Origin: Rubrivirga sp. SAORIC476
GTDB taxonomy: Bacteria; Bacteroidota; Rhodothermia; Rhodothermales; Rubricoccaceae
Assembly (NCBI RefSeq): GCF_002283555.1
Contig: NZ_MVOI01000003.1
Coordinates: forward strand, 704,536 to 768,535
Direction: 5' to 3'
DNA length: 64,000 nt
Position numbers and translations under genes: made by a program. Position 1 is the first letter of the stretch. Each line of letters starts with the position of its first letter. Under the pieces are notes generated by a model. The model was given only the letters and a program-made list of their open reading frames with translations, made no database searches and had not been told where the DNA came from. This document shows, piece after piece, positions 8,172 through 18,500 of the stretch.

Positions 8172-8780
8172 TCACTCGACGAGTCGGACCGGCATCCAGC
8201 CGCGGAGGGCGTTCGACAGGTAGATCGCGTCGGCCGCACGCAGGTCGTCCGGCCTCAGCGCGTCCTCGCCCGTGTCCGTGCGCGTGGCGAGGAGGTGCGC
8301 CCGCATGACCCCGGGCAGCCCGCCCGCCGCGAGGTGCGGCGTCCAGAGGCGGTCCCCGTCTCGGATCCACACGCTCGTCCGCGTGCCCTCCACGACCTCC
8401 CCGTGGAGGTCCACCAGAAGCGCCTCGTCGGCGCCGTGGGCGCGGGCGCGGTCGAACCGGCGGCGGTAGTGGTCGCGGTCCGTGGTCTTGTGCGTGCAGC
8501 GCCACGTCCCCGCGTCTTCGAACGGCTCGGGGTCGATCCACACGGTCCGGAACGGCGCGTCGTCCAGGGGCCACGTCGTGACCGCCGCGTCCCCCGACCG
8601 CCCGACCGTCAGCCGGACGCCCTCGACGCCCGTTCCGATGGCCGACGCCACGCGGTCGCGCACAGACTGTACGTCCAGGGGGATGCCGAACGCCTCGGCG
8701 CTGGCCGCGAGCCGGGCGAGGTGGCGGGGCAGCAGGCCCACCTCTCCCCCTTCGGCGCGCATCGTTTCCAGGAGTCGCAT
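8172..8780 (-). CDS. pabC: Aminodeoxychorismate lyase / class IV aminotransferase
   Basis: A PLP enzyme that converts 4-amino-4-deoxychorismate to p-aminobenzoate and pyruvate in folate synthesis. It has 202 residues, somewhat shorter than E. coli PabC (269). The PLP lysine is probably Lys98 in THKTTDRDHY, followed by the Arg-rich patch and by DEALLVDLHGEVVEGTRTSVW, where the EGT(R/S)S motif binds cofactor. The ATG shares one base with the pabB stop (TGATG), a strong sign of translational coupling with PabB. Class IV folds also include branched-chain aminotransferases; the pabB partner decides the call. No pabA glutaminase gene is present in the window. Confidence 0.87.
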   Translation of the reverse strand: MRLLETMRAEGGEVGLLPRHLARLAASAEAFGIPLDVQSVRDRVASAIGTGVEGVRLTVGRSGDAAVTTWPLDDAPFRTVWIDPEPFEDAGTWRCTHKTTDRDHYRRRFDRARAHGADEALLVDLHGEVVEGTRTSVWIRDGDRLWTPHLAAGGLPGVMRAHLLATRTDTGEDALRPDDLRAADAIYLSNALRGWMPVRLVE

Positions 8781-10000
8781 CACCCAGCGAGGTCGGTCAG
8801 GACGCGCGCCTTGAGCAGGCACTCGGCGAACTCGGCGTCGGCATCGCTGTCCCACACGATCCCGCTGCCCACGTCGTACCGCCCCACGCCGTTGGCGACG
8901 ACGGCGGTGCGGATGGCCACGCTGAACGCGGCCGTCCCGCCCGGCGCGGCGTGGCCGATAGCGCCGCAGTACGCACCCCGCGGCCCGATCTCCAGGTCGC
9001 GGATGATGCCCATCGCGCGCAGCTTCGGGGCGCCCGTGATGGAGCCGCACGGGAAGAGCGCCCGGAGCACGTCGCCCAGCCCGGCGTCCGCCCGGAGGTC
9101 GCCGGTGACGGTGGAGGTCATCTGGGTGACCGTCTCGTAACGCTCGGCATCGAACAGCGCGGGCACGCGGACGCTGCCGGGCGCGGTCACCCGCGAGAGG
9201 TCATTGCGCAACAGGTCCACGATCATCAGGTTCTCGGCGCGGTCCTTCGGGCTGGCGCGGAGGGCATCGGCCAGGGCGTCGTCGGCGTCGGGCGTGGCGC
9301 CACGCGGGGCCGTTCCCTTCATCGGCCGCGCCGTGATCGTTCGCCCTTCGCCCTCGGCGTCGACGCGGAAGAACAGTTCGGGCGAGACCGAGGCGACCGC
9401 GAGATCGGGCAGGCGGAGGAACGCGCCGTACGCGACCTGCTGGCGGCGGCGGAGCGCGGCGAACAGCGCGAGCGGATCCGCCTGGGTCGCGAACCGGAAG
9501 GGCGCGGTCAGGTTGATCTGGTACACATCGCCCGCGCGGATGTGGGCGCGGACGGCCGCGACCCGTGTGCGGTACGCTGCCTCGGACAGCGTGAAGGTGG
9601 GCGCCTCGATGCGCGCCGGCCCCGCGTCGGCCAGCGCGGCCTCCACCACCTCGGTCGGCACGTCGAGGGGCGCACGGTAGACGCCGAACCAGCCGAGCGG
9701 CACGGTCGGGTCGATGGGGACATCCGCGAAGCGCGTCGGCTCCAGCGCGTAGCCCGCCTCGTAGGCCAGCATCCCCGCCACGTGGAGGCCGTCGGCGAGC
9801 GCCGCGTCGAGGGCGCCGAGCAGCGGGCCGACCTCGGCGAGCGTCCGCGCGGTCAGCGTGCGGACCGGGTCGGCGAACAGCCGTGCGCCCCGGCGGCCGG
9901 AGTCGGCGTCGGGGCGCGGGCCGTCCAGCAGGACGGTGCCGGTCTGGCGGAGGGCGGCGGCGAGGGCCGACGGGGACACCGAGGCGGGCGGGGCGGGCAT
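8780..10000 (-). CDS. pabB: Aminodeoxychorismate synthase component I
   Basis: It aminates chorismate to 4-amino-4-deoxychorismate for folate synthesis. The 406 residues carry the chorismate-binding fold, with QINLTAPF, SPELFF, the segment RPMKGT holding Lys228, and FPCGSITGAPK near the C-terminus. The Lys in the P-x-K-G-T motif distinguishes PabB from anthranilate synthase TrpE, which has Ala there. The N-terminal 100 residues are the usual divergent cap. The stop overlaps the pabC start by one base. The ammonia-supplying PabA/TrpG subunit must come from elsewhere in the genome. Confidence 0.94.
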   Translation of the reverse strand: MPAPPASVSPSALAAALRQTGTVLLDGPRPDADSGRRGARLFADPVRTLTARTLAEVGPLLGALDAALADGLHVAGMLAYEAGYALEPTRFADVPIDPTVPLGWFGVYRAPLDVPTEVVEAALADAGPARIEAPTFTLSEAAYRTRVAAVRAHIRAGDVYQINLTAPFRFATQADPLALFAALRRRQQVAYGAFLRLPDLAVASVSPELFFRVDAEGEGRTITARPMKGTAPRGATPDADDALADALRASPKDRAENLMIVDLLRNDLSRVTAPGSVRVPALFDAERYETVTQMTSTVTGDLRADAGLGDVLRALFPCGSITGAPKLRAMGIIRDLEIGPRGAYCGAIGHAAPGGTAAFSVAIRTAVVANGVGRYDVGSGIVWDSDADAEFAECLLKARVLTDLAG

Positions 10001-10057
10001 CGGGCGCGTAGCCGCGAACGCCGGTTCGCGTTCCCTCTTCCAGCCTGTCGGCGCTCG

Positions 10058-10543
10058 CTACCGGTTCATCTGGGTGTCCGTGTCCTCCGGCCCGAGGTCG
10101 GCGCCGGTCAGGTTGGCGAGTGCCGGACCGAGGGCCGTGCGGAACTGGTGGGCCCGCATCCGCTCCATCACGTCGCCGCGGCCCGCGCAGTAGCCCAGCA
10201 GCGCGTGCGGCCGCTGCATGTGCTGCAGGCCCTCGCGGACGATCCACGTGTGCCACGGCCGCAGGTCGCGGTCGAACGGCCCGATGAGCCGCGCGTAGAG
10301 GCGGTTCGCGGCGCGCTCGACGTCCTCCTCGGAGGTCAGCTCCCCCATCTCGAGGAGTCGCTGGAGCCCGCCCCAGACGTAGCCCGCCAGGAAGTCGTGT
10401 TGCCCGTCGGTGAGCGTCAGCCCCGAGGCGGGACCGGCGTAGCCGAGGTCGGCGAGGGGCGTGCGGATGCAGGCCTCGACGTGGGCCACGGCCTCACGGA
10501 TCATCGCCTCGACGTAGGCGGGGGACTTGGACGGGCGTGACAT
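10058..10543 (-). CDS. Hypothetical cytoplasmic protein
   Basis: I do not recognise this 161-residue protein. It has no signal peptide or membrane helix and is predicted to be mainly alpha-helical (EAMIREAVAHVEACIRTPL, VERAANRLYARLIG). Conserved-looking aromatic and charged residues cluster in the middle (GQHDFLAGYVWGGL, RPWHTWIVREGLQHM). It starts at an ATG after a 180-bp gap and ends 57 bp upstream of pabB on the same strand, so it may lead the pab transcript. Codon use matches its neighbours, and the frame is open from start to stop with typical third-position GC, which supports a real gene. Confidence 0.72.
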   Translation of the reverse strand: MSRPSKSPAYVEAMIREAVAHVEACIRTPLADLGYAGPASGLTLTDGQHDFLAGYVWGGLQRLLEMGELTSEEDVERAANRLYARLIGPFDRDLRPWHTWIVREGLQHMQRPHALLGYCAGRGDVMERMRAHQFRTALGPALANLTGADLGPEDTDTQMNR

Positions 10544-10671
10544 GAAGCGGGCGGGATCGGGTGTGTAAGTGATGCGTGCCCGACCCCTTGCAACGCCCGT
10601 TACCAGCCTCCCTGGAAGCGCTTCAACTTCCGTTCTTGTCATGCCATCGTTCCATCCGCACACGGCAGACC

Positions 10672-10706
10672 TCTGGGCGCTCGACGGGTATGTCGAGCGC
10701 CCCAGA
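10672..10706 (-). terminator. Hairpin after the 2OG oxygenase gene
   Basis: TCTGGGCGCTCGAC pairs with GTCGAGCGCCCCAGA (one bulged C) around a GGGTAT loop. It lies 20 bp after the stop of the oxygenase gene on the minus strand and before the next minus-strand gene. There is no following T-tract. Confidence 0.6.
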
Positions 10707-10726
10707 GTGAGACCCGGCACCGCTCC

Positions 10727-11608
10727 TCACGCGTCCGACGCAGGCCCGTGGAGCCAGCCCGTGACCGCGAAGCGTCCGTCCATGAGGTCGTCCGCCTTCG
10801 AGGTGACCGGCGTGACCTGGTGGTAGTACGGGCTCGGGAAGAGGACCAGCCGGCCGTCATCGGGCGTGATGCGCGTGTACTCCGAGCCGAACCGACCGCG
10901 CGCCAGGTCGGTGTCGAGCAGCAGCAGGTCGCCACCTTCGAACCGCTTCGGGTGGCGGTGGAGGTAGTACACGAACGTGACGAGGCGCGTCGACGGCTTG
11001 CCCTCGCGCGAGTGATCCTGGTGGACCTTGAAGAAGCCGCCGTCGAGGTGGACCGAGAGCAGAAACTCGACGCGGCTCACGTCCACGGGGTCGAGGCCGC
11101 GGGCCTCCCAGGCCGAGCGTGCCAGGGCGGGAACGCGTGTGCGAAACCGCTCGGCGGTGGCCGGGAAGGCGTCTTCGAGGAGCACCTTCGACTCGCGCCG
11201 GTCGGTGCGGACCTGGGCCCCCTGGTCCTTCGCCGTCCCCACCTTCGCGTCGGCGAACGACGCCGCGTGGGCCTCGATCTCGGCCCAGAGCGTGGCCTGC
11301 TCGGCGGTGTCGAGGAAGGACTCGGCGAGAGCGAACGGGGAGGGCTGGATGCCGTCGGCGGGTTCGACCGGCCGCCCGTCGAGCAGGGCGAGCAGGCGGG
11401 CGGCGTCGGCGTGAGCGGGCTCGGCGGCGAGGACGGCGCGGGCCGCCTCGGCGGCTCCGGCGAGGTCCCCGCGCTGGCGGAGGACCCCGGCGAGGCGCCA
11501 CAGCGCGGCGAGGTCCTCGGGCGCGCTCGCAAGGCGTGCGCGGAGGGCTGCCTCGGCAGGTCCGAGGAGGAGGTGCGAACGGGCGAGGATGTCGCTCCTG
11601 TCGAGCAT
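10727..11608 (-). CDS. TPR-like N-domain fused to a 2-oxoglutarate/Fe(II) oxygenase (prolyl 4-hydroxylase type)
   Basis: The C-terminal half is a non-haem iron dioxygenase that probably hydroxylates a protein or peptide side chain. The metal triad is visible as His196 and Asp198 in VHQDHS and His263 in YYHQVTP, with Arg279 in GRFAVTGW as the likely 2-oxoglutarate anchor. The region between (VYYLHRHP, FEGGDLLL) is the typical jelly-roll core of P4Hc proteins. Residues about 10-80 form two or three TPR-like helical hairpins (LWRLAGVLRQRGDLAGAAEAARAVLAAEPAHADA), which could bind a client protein. The length is 293 residues from the ATG. The target is unknown. A hairpin follows the stop. Confidence 0.87.
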   Translation of the reverse strand: MLDRSDILARSHLLLGPAEAALRARLASAPEDLAALWRLAGVLRQRGDLAGAAEAARAVLAAEPAHADAARLLALLDGRPVEPADGIQPSPFALAESFLDTAEQATLWAEIEAHAASFADAKVGTAKDQGAQVRTDRRESKVLLEDAFPATAERFRTRVPALARSAWEARGLDPVDVSRVEFLLSVHLDGGFFKVHQDHSREGKPSTRLVTFVYYLHRHPKRFEGGDLLLLDTDLARGRFGSEYTRITPDDGRLVLFPSPYYHQVTPVTSKADDLMDGRFAVTGWLHGPASDA

Positions 11609-11816
11609 GGGCGGGGCGGTGAGACGTGCAAAGGTAGGCCGGTGGCGAGGCGCCGGACCGCCGACAACCCAGGCTGCAGGGTGAGGACGCGTGACCGCCT
11701 CCCTGCCGCGGAGCCTTTTTTCAGCCATCTCGTGACCCCCCTCCACACAGAACCTCGGAGGCATCGGCGGCCCCCCTTGTGGACCTGCCCCCCGCCACAT
11801 CCTCATTCCCCGCAGT

Positions 11817-12395
11817 ATGCCTCTCGTGTCCTCCCCTGGCGTTACCGAGGCGCTCGACGCCCTCCGCGACGGCGACCAGGCCGCGCGCGAGCGCCTCGTG
11901 TCGGCCGTCTACGACGAGCTTCGCGACATCGCGCGGGCGTACCTCCGCAAGGAGCAGGCCCGGACCCTCGTGACCACCGAGCTGGTCCACGAGGCCTACG
12001 AGAAGGCCCTCGGCCCGAGCCCGACCTACGACGGCCGCGGCCACTTCTTCGGCGCGGCCTCCCGGGCCATGCGCCAGATCCTGGTCGACCGCGCCCGCCA
12101 GCGCAACCGGCTCAAGCGCGGAGGCGGCGAGCGGGCGCTCGCACTCACCGAGGTGGCAGAGATCGCAGCGCCGGGCGGGCGCACCATCGATCTCCTCGAC
12201 CTCGACGCGGCGCTCGACCGGCTGGCCGAACTCGACCCGCGGCAAGCCGCCGTCGTGGAGTGCCGCTACTTCGGGGGGCTCACGTTCGAGGAGACAGCCG
12301 AGGCCCTCGGCGTGTCGGCGGTGACGGCCAAGCGCGACTGGCGGATGGCGCGCGCCTGGCTCTTCGCCGCCCTCAACGGCGACGAGGTGGTGTGA
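11817..12395 (+). CDS. ECF-type RNA polymerase sigma factor (kinase-associated subgroup)
   Basis: A 192-residue alternative sigma factor. Region 2 is seen in LVSAVYDELRDIARAYLRKE and HFFGAASRAMRQILVDRARQR; region 4 is a helix-turn-helix (FEETAEALGVSAVTAKRDW, about 162-180). The segment VTTELVHEAYEKAL is typical of the sigma group that is encoded next to serine/threonine kinases with TPR tails rather than next to an anti-sigma factor. The kinase gene follows after 33 bp on the same strand. I infer that kinase signalling controls this sigma factor, since no anti-sigma gene is adjacent. Confidence 0.92.
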   Translation: MPLVSSPGVTEALDALRDGDQAARERLVSAVYDELRDIARAYLRKEQARTLVTTELVHEAYEKALGPSPTYDGRGHFFGAASRAMRQILVDRARQRNRLKRGGGERALALTEVAEIAAPGGRTIDLLDLDAALDRLAELDPRQAAVVECRYFGGLTFEETAEALGVSAVTAKRDWRMARAWLFAALNGDEVV

Positions 12396-12428
12396 TCCCC
12401 GCCGTCCGCCCCGATCGCAGGCCGCCCC

Positions 12429-15320
12429 ATGACTCCACCCGCTGATCCCGCCCGCTGGTCCGAGATCAAGCGCCTCTTCGACGCGGCGGTGGACCTGCCG
12501 CCCGGTGACCGAACGACCTTTCTCGACCGCGCCTGTCGCACTTCGCAAGGCACGGTGGACACAGACCTCCGCGACGCGGTCCGGGCCCTTCTCCAGGCCG
12601 ACGCCGAGGCGGAGGCGGAATCGGACACGGACAGTGGCTTCCTCGACGCTGCGCCGCTAACCGTGCTGCTCGACAGCCTCGGTGGCGACGGCGCCGAGGC
12701 CGAGACGACGGAGGCCGCACCGTCCGGCACGCGCGTCGGACCGTACCGGGTGGTCCGGCTGCTGGGCCGCGGCGGCATGGGCGAGGTCTACCTCGCCGAG
12801 CGCGCCGACGGGCTCTTCGAGCGGACGGTCGCCCTGAAGCGCGTCCGCGCCGACCTGGCACCCACGGTGGCGGCCCGGTTCGAGGCGGAGCGCAACATCC
12901 TGGCCGGGCTCGTCCACCCCGGCATCGCGCGCCTCTACGCGGCGGGCTTCGAGGACGACGGACGCCCGTGGCTGGCGATGGAGCCGGTCGACGGCGTCCC
13001 GCTGCCCACGTTTGCGGCCGGTCGCGGCCTCGCCGAGCGGGTGGAGCTCCTCCGGCAGGCGTGCGCGGCGGTCCACCACGCCCACCAGCAGCTCGTGGTC
13101 CACCGCGACCTGAAGCCCTCCAACATCCTGGTGACCCCGGAGGGTCGGTTGCAGTTGCTCGACTTCGGCATCGCGCAGGTGCTCGGCACCCAGGAAGGGC
13201 GTCGCTTCCTGACGCGCGCCTACGCGGCGCCCGAGCAACTCCGCGGCGAGCCCGCCACGACGGCGACGGACGTGTACGGCCTCGGCCTCCTGCTCTTCGA
13301 AGTGCTGACCGGCGCCCGCCCGTTTTCTGGAGACGACCCGGGCCGCTCCACGCCGCCGCTCGCCAGCGACCGGACCCGGCCCGCCGACGGCGGCATCGAC
13401 CCGCGCCTCCTGCGAGGCGACCTCGACGCGATCTGCCGGAAGGCGCTCGCGACAGACCCTGCCGACCGCTACGCCTCGGCCGAGGCCCTCTCCGCCGACC
13501 TCGGGCGTGCGCTGGCCGATCAGCCCGTCCAGGCGCGTCCGGCCTCGGCGGCGTACCGGTCGCGACAGTTCGTCCGGCGGCACCGCGCTGGAGTGGCGAC
13601 GGCGGTCGTCGCGCTGGTCGCGCTGGTGGCGGGCGGCGCATTCTACACGGCCCGCGTCACGGCCGAGCGCAACCGCGCCCAGGCCGAGGCCGACAAGGCC
13701 GCGCAGGTCTCGGCCTTCATGGGCGGCCTGTTCCGCGACGCCGACCCTGCCCAGACCGGCGGCACGCGCGTCTCGGCCCGCGAGGTCCTCGACCGCGCCG
13801 TCGCCCGCCTCGCCGACGACACGCTGCAGGCCCCGGCCGTCCGCGCGGCGCTCCACCAGGCGCTCGGCGAGGTCTACGCCAGCCTCGCCCTGACCCCCGA
13901 GGCCCGCCGCCTCCTCGACGCCGCCGACGCCCTCCGCGCCCGCCACCTCGGCCCCCGCCACCCCGACCGGGCCGACGGCTGGCTCGCCCTCGCCGCGCTC
14001 GCCCTCGACACCGGCGACTACCGCGGGGCCGACTCGCTCGCTCGTGCCGCCGTGGCGCTCCGTCGGGAGACTGGCGCCTCGGGACCGGCGCTCGCCCTCG
14101 CCGAGGCCCGCCTCGGCGCCGCCGAGGTCGCCCGCGGCCAGTACGGCGAGGCCGAGACCCGCCTCCGGGACGCCCTCGCCGTGCTCGATGCCCACGGTCG
14201 GGCCGACGAGGCCGACCGCGTCCGCCTCACGCTCGCCAGCGCCGTCCAGGAGCAGGATCGGCTCGATGAGGCCGAACGCCTCCTCCGCGAGGCCCACCGC
14301 GGCCTCGCCGCGCGACGCGGCGACCGGCACCCCGACTCGCGCGCCGCGGAGGCCGCCCTCGCCGACCTCCTCCTCGACGCCGGGCGCCTCGACGAGGCCC
14401 GGCGGCTCCATGTCGCCGCGCTCGCCACCGCCCGGCGCCTCTACGGCGACGCCCACCCGGTCACGGCCGAGGCACTGCGCCGGGTGGGCGCCGTGCTCAC
14501 CGAGGCCAGCGACTACGCCGCCGCCGCCGACACGCTGGACCGGGCCCTCGCCATCCTCCGCGCCGCCACCGACGGCCCGACGCTCCCGCTCGCCCGCCAC
14601 CTCCTCTCGCGGGCGACCGTCGACCTGTACCTCCAGGACTACGCCGCGGGCGAGACCCGCCTCGACAGTGCGCTCCGCATCGCCCTCGCGACCGTCGGCG
14701 AGCAGCACCCGGTCACGCTCTCGGCACTCAACGACCGGGCCTACGCCCGCTCCTACACGGACGACCTCGACGGCGCCGAGGCCGACTACCGACGCGTCCT
14801 CGCAGGCGAACGGGCGCTCCGTGGCGAGGTCCACTCCGAAGTCGCCGAGGCGCTCGCCAGCCTGAGCACGCTCCTCTGGACGCGGGAACGCCCGGACGAG
14901 GCCATCGAGACGGCGCGCGAGGGGCTCGCCATGCGCCGCCTGCTCCTGCGCGAGGGGCACCCCGACCTCTCCAACTCGCTCTACAGCCTCGGCTCGATGC
15001 TCCTCTACGCCGAGCGCCCGGCCGAGGCGGAAGCCCCCATCGCCGAGTCCGCCGCGATCCGCCGCGCCACCTTCGGCGCTGACGACTGGCGGACGATCCA
15101 GGCGGACGGGCGCCTCGCTCACATCCGCGCGCTGCTCGACACGCCCGGAGCCGGAGACGCCCTTCGCGACGTGCTCCGCCGGGCCGACGCCGCGCTCACG
15201 CCCGGCGGCGAATCGCAGTGGGTGACCGACCAGATCGTCGGGGCCCTCGCGGACTACCACGAGGCGCACGGCGAAACCGCCGCCGCGGCGCGCTACCGCG
15301 CCCGCCTGCCCGCCGAGTAG
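12429..15320 (+). CDS. Membrane serine/threonine protein kinase with C-terminal tetratricopeptide repeats
   Basis: A Hanks-type kinase of 963 residues. It has a short alpha-helical N-terminus, a kinase domain (about 100-370) and one transmembrane helix (about 388-408, GVATAVVALVALVAGGAFY). The rest, about 420-960, is an Ala/Leu/Arg-rich TPR array with repeated hairpins such as DEAERLLREAHRGLAARRGDRHPD. Catalytic features are complete: glycine loop LGRGGMGEVY, Lys137 in VALKRV, His225-Arg226-Asp227 in the catalytic loop, Asp245 of DFG, and an AAPEQ activation-segment end. The TPR part would face the periplasm if the topology is standard. Gene order with the ECF sigma factor suggests a sensory pair in which the kinase acts on the sigma factor or its regulator. 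Confidence 0.95.
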   Translation: MTPPADPARWSEIKRLFDAAVDLPPGDRTTFLDRACRTSQGTVDTDLRDAVRALLQADAEAEAESDTDSGFLDAAPLTVLLDSLGGDGAEAETTEAAPSGTRVGPYRVVRLLGRGGMGEVYLAERADGLFERTVALKRVRADLAPTVAARFEAERNILAGLVHPGIARLYAAGFEDDGRPWLAMEPVDGVPLPTFAAGRGLAERVELLRQACAAVHHAHQQLVVHRDLKPSNILVTPEGRLQLLDFGIAQVLGTQEGRRFLTRAYAAPEQLRGEPATTATDVYGLGLLLFEVLTGARPFSGDDPGRSTPPLASDRTRPADGGIDPRLLRGDLDAICRKALATDPADRYASAEALSADLGRALADQPVQARPASAAYRSRQFVRRHRAGVATAVVALVALVAGGAFYTARVTAERNRAQAEADKAAQVSAFMGGLFRDADPAQTGGTRVSAREVLDRAVARLADDTLQAPAVRAALHQALGEVYASLALTPEARRLLDAADALRARHLGPRHPDRADGWLALAALALDTGDYRGADSLARAAVALRRETGASGPALALAEARLGAAEVARGQYGEAETRLRDALAVLDAHGRADEADRVRLTLASAVQEQDRLDEAERLLREAHRGLAARRGDRHPDSRAAEAALADLLLDAGRLDEARRLHVAALATARRLYGDAHPVTAEALRRVGAVLTEASDYAAAADTLDRALAILRAATDGPTLPLARHLLSRATVDLYLQDYAAGETRLDSALRIALATVGEQHPVTLSALNDRAYARSYTDDLDGAEADYRRVLAGERALRGEVHSEVAEALASLSTLLWTRERPDEAIETAREGLAMRRLLLREGHPDLSNSLYSLGSMLLYAERPAEAEAPIAESAAIRRATFGADDWRTIQADGRLAHIRALLDTPGAGDALRDVLRRADAALTPGGESQWVTDQIVGALADYHEAHGETAAAARYRARLPAE

Positions 15321-15470
15321 GTCGCCTCTGCCCTGAGGGGCGAGAAGCGGCGGCCGGGTACGACGCCACACGAACGCAACCGGCCGCCTCCCTCGCGGGC
15401 GAGCGGTCTCCCCTCGGGCCGGATCCGCTCCTGCTCGGTCAACTCGAACGCGAGACGGGCGCAGACCGAA

Positions 15471-15502
15471 ATCGCCCCGCCGACCGAAGCCGACGGGGCG
15501 AT
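15471..15502. terminator. Hairpin between kinase and T9SS cargo genes
   Basis: ATCGCCCCG and CGGGGCGAT form a perfect 9-bp stem around a 14-nt loop, 24 bp from the end of the minus-strand cargo gene. The symmetric stem between two convergent genes suggests a shared bidirectional terminator; the flanking T-content is low. Confidence 0.6.
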
Positions 15503-15525
15503 CCCGAGACCCTCCGAGCCGGGCG

Positions 15526-18500
15526 CTACCGCACGACCGTCAGCGTCCGCGTGGCGACCGTGTCACCTGCCATCGCGCGCACCACGTACACGCCCGGCGC
15601 GAGGTCGCCCGCCTCGACGCCCAGGTCGTGCCACCCGGCACCGCGCTCGCCCGAGGCCAGCACCGCCACCCGGCGGCCCACCGCGTCGTACACCGCCACG
15701 TCCACCGGACCGGCTTCCGGCAGCCCCACGCGCACCGTCGCCCGGCTCCGCGTCGGGTTCGGACGAGCCGACAGGACCGCCAGCTCGGTCGGGAGCGCCT
15801 CCGCCGACGCGCTCGCCGAGGCGGTCAGGGAGCCTGCCGACACGAACGTCAGCGGGTCGATCAGCGCCGTCGGGAACGTCCCGTCGTCGGCCGTCGCCTT
15901 GACCGAGAGCCGGTACTCGGCGCTCGGGTCGAGGTCCGTCGGGACCGACCACGTGTAGGTCCCCGTGTTGGTCGTCTGCGCCACGAGCCGGTTCGGCGGC
16001 CCGTTCGTCAGGTCCACCAGCAGGATCCGGATCGCGTTGCCCGCGGCCACGCCGACGGTCTCCCACGTGATGTCGACGTCGGCGCCCATCGCGATCACGT
16101 CCTCGTCGGCGGGCGCGAGCACGTCGACCGACGGCAGCGGCGTGTCGAGCACCTGGAACGGCGCGCTGCGGCCGAAGAACGTCGGGTCGGCGAGCGAGGT
16201 CACCTCGGTGCGGCACACGTCGTAGGCGCCGAAGGTGGCCGGGAGCGTGGCGCTGGCCTGGCCGTCGTTGGCCGTGTTCGCGTAGCGGATCCAGCGGTCG
16301 CGGCCGTCGCAGACGAGCGCGAGGCGGACGTTGCCGGTGGGCACCGTCGTCTCGTCCCAGAACCACTTGATGACGTCCTGGAGGCCGTAGCGGGCCGGGC
16401 TGAAGCCGGTCGCGAGGTCGAGCTTGCGGGTGGTCACGCCGCCGACGCCGTCATCGGTGACGACGAACGGGGCCGAGACGGCCGCGCGCGACGGATCGGC
16501 GACCGAGGCCACCTCGACGGTGCAGCCGGCGGCCTGGTCGTCGACGCCGCCGTGGGTGCCGAGGCTGACGGGGACGGCGAAGCCGGCCTGGCCGTCGTTG
16601 GCGGTGGAGGCGTAGCGGACGAAGGGGGCCTGTCCGGGGCAGAGCACCGAGACGCGAACGTTTCCGGCCTCCAGCGTCGGGTCGAGGGTGGTCCAGGCGA
16701 CGTTGACGGCATCGCCGTGGGCGAAGGCACCGAGCGCGGCCGGACCCATCACGGCATAGGAGTCCGGGGTCGGCGGCGTCAGCGGCGTGCCCGCCTCGTC
16801 GGCACCCAGGTAGACGTAAGACGTCGAGCGCGTGTCGCCGTCGATGTCGTCGGTCACGTCGGCCAGGGGGAGCGCGCCGAGGGCCTGGTCTCCGTCGGAG
16901 GCGCCGTCGAGGTGGAGGTCGCCGGCTGCGGCGTCCGCGAACGTCACGGGCACGCTCACCGAGTTGGAGCCGAAGCCGGTCCCGGCCTGGTAGGCCGCGA
17001 GGTCGGCGTAGTCGGTCCCGTTCCAGCTCGCCAGGACGGGGCCCGATGTGACGAGGTCGTTCGGGCCGAGCGCGGTGAACTCGCCGCCGTCGTCGACGGA
17101 GAGGACCCGGCCGCCGCCCTCGTGCACGAGGATGTTGTTGACGAGTTGGATGTTGGTCCCGTTCGCGCCCGCGCTCCGGAAGACGCCGGGGGCGGCCGCG
17201 TCGAGGGCCCGGATGGTGTTGTGCGCGAACCGGGCGTGGTCCACGTCGAGGATCACGACGCCCTGGTCACCGCCGGTGAGGAACGAGTTGGTGACCGAGA
17301 CCGGGTCGGCGAAGGTGCCGCTCTGTGCGTTGAGGTTGATCGCGTAGCTCGCCAGGCCGCTCGTGCCGGAGAGTTGGATGCGCGCCCGGTCGATCGCGGC
17401 CCCCTGTCCGTCCTCCAGCACGATGCCGTCGGCGTTGGCCTGCGCGCTGGTGATCTCCACGTCCGAGATCGTCACGTCGTCGTGCTCGATGAGGCGGATG
17501 CCCGCAGCGCGGAGGTCGACGAAGGTGCTGTTGGTGACGGTCGTGCCGGAGGAGGGGCCACCGTTCAGGTAGACCCCGTAGGCGCCGCCGTCGAAGAAGC
17601 CCTGATCGACCCAGAGGTTCGTCGTGGTCGCCGTGGCGCCGCCGATGAGCGCGGCCTCGCTGGACGCCGAGCCGGAGACGCCGAACCCGCCGAAGAAGGG
17701 GAGGCGGAGGTCGTCGACCTCGCCCTCGAGGCGGAGCGCCTGGCCGTGGCCGCCGGTCCCGCCGGTGAGGTCGATGAACATGTACCCGATCGTCACGTGG
17801 TCCGCGCCCTCGACGCGGATGGCCCCGTTCGAGGCCGCGTCGGTCGGGCTGTACGCGTACTGGTTGGCCGGGACGTAGGGCAGGACGACGAGGCGCTGGT
17901 CCTCGGCGGCCCCGTCGAACGGGCGGACCGTGACGGGGAACCCGCCGAAGTCGTCGTGGAACCGGAGCGTGACGTTGTCGCTCACGCCGAGGTAGTGGAC
18001 CGCGTCGAGGCCCTCCTGGAGCGTGGCGAAGTCCTCGGCCGGGAAGCCCGGCGGCGGCGTGCCGACATCGTAGGTCCCCGCCAGCGGCGCGAGCTCGGTG
18101 GCCTCGTCGGCGCCGATGGTCGGGTTGAAGACGCTGCGGAGCTCGCCGTCGAAGTCAGCGAGAATGCCGGTGCCCGGCACGCCCGCGAGGCGGGGGTCGC
18201 CGTCAGAGGTGGCGCCCAGATGGAGATCGCCCTGGCCGGCGTTCTGGAAGGCCACGTTGAAGGAGCGCGAGCGCGCGTCGAGGCCCGAGGCCGCCTGCCA
18301 TGCGGCGAGATCCGCGTAGTCCGTCCCATCCACGGTGACGAGCGCCGGGCCGGTCACCGTATGGTAGACGTTGCCGTCGGCCGCGAGGAGGTTGCCCACC
18401 TCGAACAGCTCGAGGGCCGGGCCGCTGGTGGCGCTCTTGAGGACGTTGTTGGTCAGCTCCACGACCTCGTCGCTGCTGCCGACGACCCAGAGCGGCGTCG

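Noticed and set aside
11716-11721. TTTTTT near 11716 as a terminator
   Set aside because: It lies between divergent genes with no convincing stem before it, so no transcript should end there in the plus direction.
12657-15371. A 904-codon minus-strand frame opposite the TPR kinase
   Set aside because: Same reason: kinase and TPR motifs on the plus strand are complete, and the antisense product has no recognisable feature.
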